Shown here one piece after another: positions 62,641 through 64,000 of a stretch of DNA of 64,000 nt. Source of the DNA: Torreya grandis. Taxonomy: Eukaryota > Streptophyta > Pinopsida > Cupressales > Taxaceae. Under the pieces are notes generated by a model. That model searched no databases. It was not told the DNA's origin and worked only from the letters and a program-made list of their open reading frames with translations. The position numbers and the translations under genes are program-made. Each line of letters starts with the position of its first letter. Position 1 is the first letter of the stretch. Location: assembly GCA_037957365.1 (NCBI GenBank), contig JARHVA010002374.1:673501-737500 (forward strand), in the 5' to 3' direction.

Positions 62641-62940
62641 TTTTTATTGATCAAAATGTTTGATTTTATGCGAGTCTTCTTGACATGTTTTTATAAAGTC
62701 ATTTATAACTTTATGACTTTAGCTCCTTGGCTAAGTTTTTATTTGGTTAAGTTTATTTCCTTTTCATTCTTCAATTTTTTTAAAGAGAAGCTTCTAGATA
62801 TGGGGAGTAGTAGGAAGGGACACAGTTATTCTATAGAAGGGAGTAACAAGGTTGCTTTGGGGATTTTTAGGTGACTTATTTGTTGGATTTGGCAGAGTCC
62901 AAATATCCCCTTTTTCAGTGTGAAGGGTTACAATTAGCTA
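60246..62940 (+). mobile_element. E4b: 3' part of the L1-type LINE
   Basis: Continues ORF2 directly after the right TSD of E5. RT motifs, a C-terminal zinc-finger block and RNase H are present in the order of plant L1 elements. The 3' end is not sharp and no clear poly(A) tail is seen; it is probably near 62.9 kb. Confidence 0.8.
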
Positions 62941-62965
62941 TTTTTTTCACATGGGGTTACCATAT

Positions 62966-63310
62966 ATGATTGATCCCAAAATGCTTGAGGATGTCAGAAA
63001 CAACAATGAAATATGGGATGCTATATAGATAGGGGATTTCATGAGGTTCATGCAAATAATTTAAGGACACGATAGGCATGTGTTGACATTAATTATGAAT
63101 TCTTGGGATAATAAAACCTTAAATATCAATGGGGTCTTATTAGAGGTGACTAAAGAGTTGATAGATCATGTTACAAGATTGAAGCTAGAGGTGAATAAAA
63201 TAAACAAAATGGGTAGGAACTTTAATAAAGAGAAGGAGAGTTTCCTACTAAAATGTGAAACACTAGACGTTCTACACAATGGGTTCAACCAATAATCTTT
63301 TCCAAGGCCT
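62966..63310 (+). pseudogene. Decayed coding tract of unknown function
   Basis: From ATG 62966 one frame reads 'MIDPKMLEDVRNNNEIWDAI', two stops (TAG near 63026, TAA near 63062), then the open part 63080-63295 with 'TLNINGVLLEVTKELIDHVT' and a Lys-rich end. The spacing of hydrophobic and charged residues looks like real protein. I recall similar patterns in plant repeat-encoded proteins but cannot name a family. It begins just after the LINE and may belong to another element that continues past the window. Confidence 0.4.
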
Positions 63311-64000
63311 TTTAGAGAAGCAATGTTCTACCTGATTTAGTACATTACCCTTGAAGGTGGGTTTAATATGATTCACTCATCTTTATTTGTGTTTTAAAAC
63401 TATGTAGTGTGTAATATAGGAGCTCAAGAGAGATGAAATGCTACCTAGAGATCAAGAACAACTCAAGAGAGGTGAAGAGATGTCAATATGTCCAATTGAT
63501 CAAAGAATGAAGCTTAAGAAATGAATAAAAATAAAACCAAAATCAATCTAATAAACATTAAAATATTGAAGAGAGAGGTAAAGGGAGGCATGTTTGGACA
63601 TGATATAGGGGTTTTTAAAGTTAGATTGCCCCAAAAATGGTCATTTCTAGCCATTTGGAAATGATTAGGAGTGAAATGGGTAGTTATGGAGAAGCTGCAA
63701 CCCATACTGCATGTTTTAGGCTAAGCAGGGGGGGCTATACCAAATCTAGGCCACATGTTATGACATAAGTTGTTGCCTACACTGAAACTATTCTAGATAA
63801 GCCCCAAAATGGGTGTTACAGGGCCTAAAAAGTCTCGATAAGGCCATAAGAAGTGTGGAAATGTCCAACAGGGTGTGGGAAGGCCTAAAAGGGTACTCAA
63901 AGACTAGGTAACTCTCCAAATGGCTAAGTATGATCAAATAGGACTCACAGTGACTAGTAGTATGCATGATAAGCATATATGTAATCATAGAGAGGAGCAA
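63311..64000. other. AT-rich sequence at the window edge, no clear gene
   Basis: A possible continuation of the preceding tract in other frames up to about 63.65 kb. The minus-strand open frame 63788-64000 runs off the window and shows no motif. Confidence 0.35.

Overview
The window is intergenic DNA from a large, repeat-rich plant genome. It is AT-rich and contains plant Ty1/copia (Sirevirus-like), Ty3/gypsy (Tat-like, with a second RNase H) and L1-type LINE sequences. There is a plant mobile domain (PMD) gene but no host housekeeping gene, tRNA or rRNA that I can recognise. Element sizes and multi-kilobase LTRs would suit a gymnosperm or another giant plant genome, but I cannot fix the taxon. 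Every coding region is a decayed transposable-element gene.

The layout is a nest of elements whose boundaries I read from LTR ends, primer-binding sites and target-site duplications (TSDs). (1) 1-11984: AT-rich DNA holding a non-autonomous LTR element E1 (1610-11573, TSD GAGGG/GAGGA), itself split by a Sirevirus-like copia element E2 (3044-10415, perfect TSD AACTA). (2) 11985-25246: E3, an element with two 5.2-kb LTRs around a 2.8-kb interior (perfect TSD TTAAT), a LARD-type element. (3) 25252-27100: AT-rich DNA whose first 0.55 kb is a second copy of the sequence that E1 entered, so an empty site for E1 is present. (4) 27.1-30.709 and 60.246-62.9 kb: two halves of one LINE (E4), separated by E5. 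(5) 30710-60240: E5, a relative of the E3 LTR (perfect TSD AGAGT), most likely a solo LTR enlarged by later insertions. (6) 33438-51064: E6, a 17.6-kb Tat-like gypsy element on the minus strand inside E5 (TSD TACAC/TCCAC, two LTRs of 1587 bp). Two further decayed coding tracts of unknown nature lie at 53.6-56.7 kb and 62.97-63.3 kb.

E6 is the richest part. Its minus strand holds gag, protease, RT, RNase H and a second (archaeal-type) RNase H in one reading frame over about 7.2 kb, then an integrase shifted by one frameshift. Its plus strand, downstream of pol, carries an antisense PMD gene with a coiled-coil, Gln-rich tail, broken almost only by TAG codons. Its non-coding parts carry about 30 copies of a 12-bp palindrome (ACCGACGTCGGT and decay forms) in arrays phased at about 20 bp (18/22 bp alternation). 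I found none of these outside E6. These arrays are the most unusual signal in the window.

E3 and E6 share an 18-bp primer-binding-site sequence apart from three transitions, so a Tat-like element may supply proteins to the LARD family. Insertion order follows from nesting: E1 before E2; E4 before E5 before E6. Decay is dominated by C-to-T/G-to-A changes, as expected for heavily methylated DNA.
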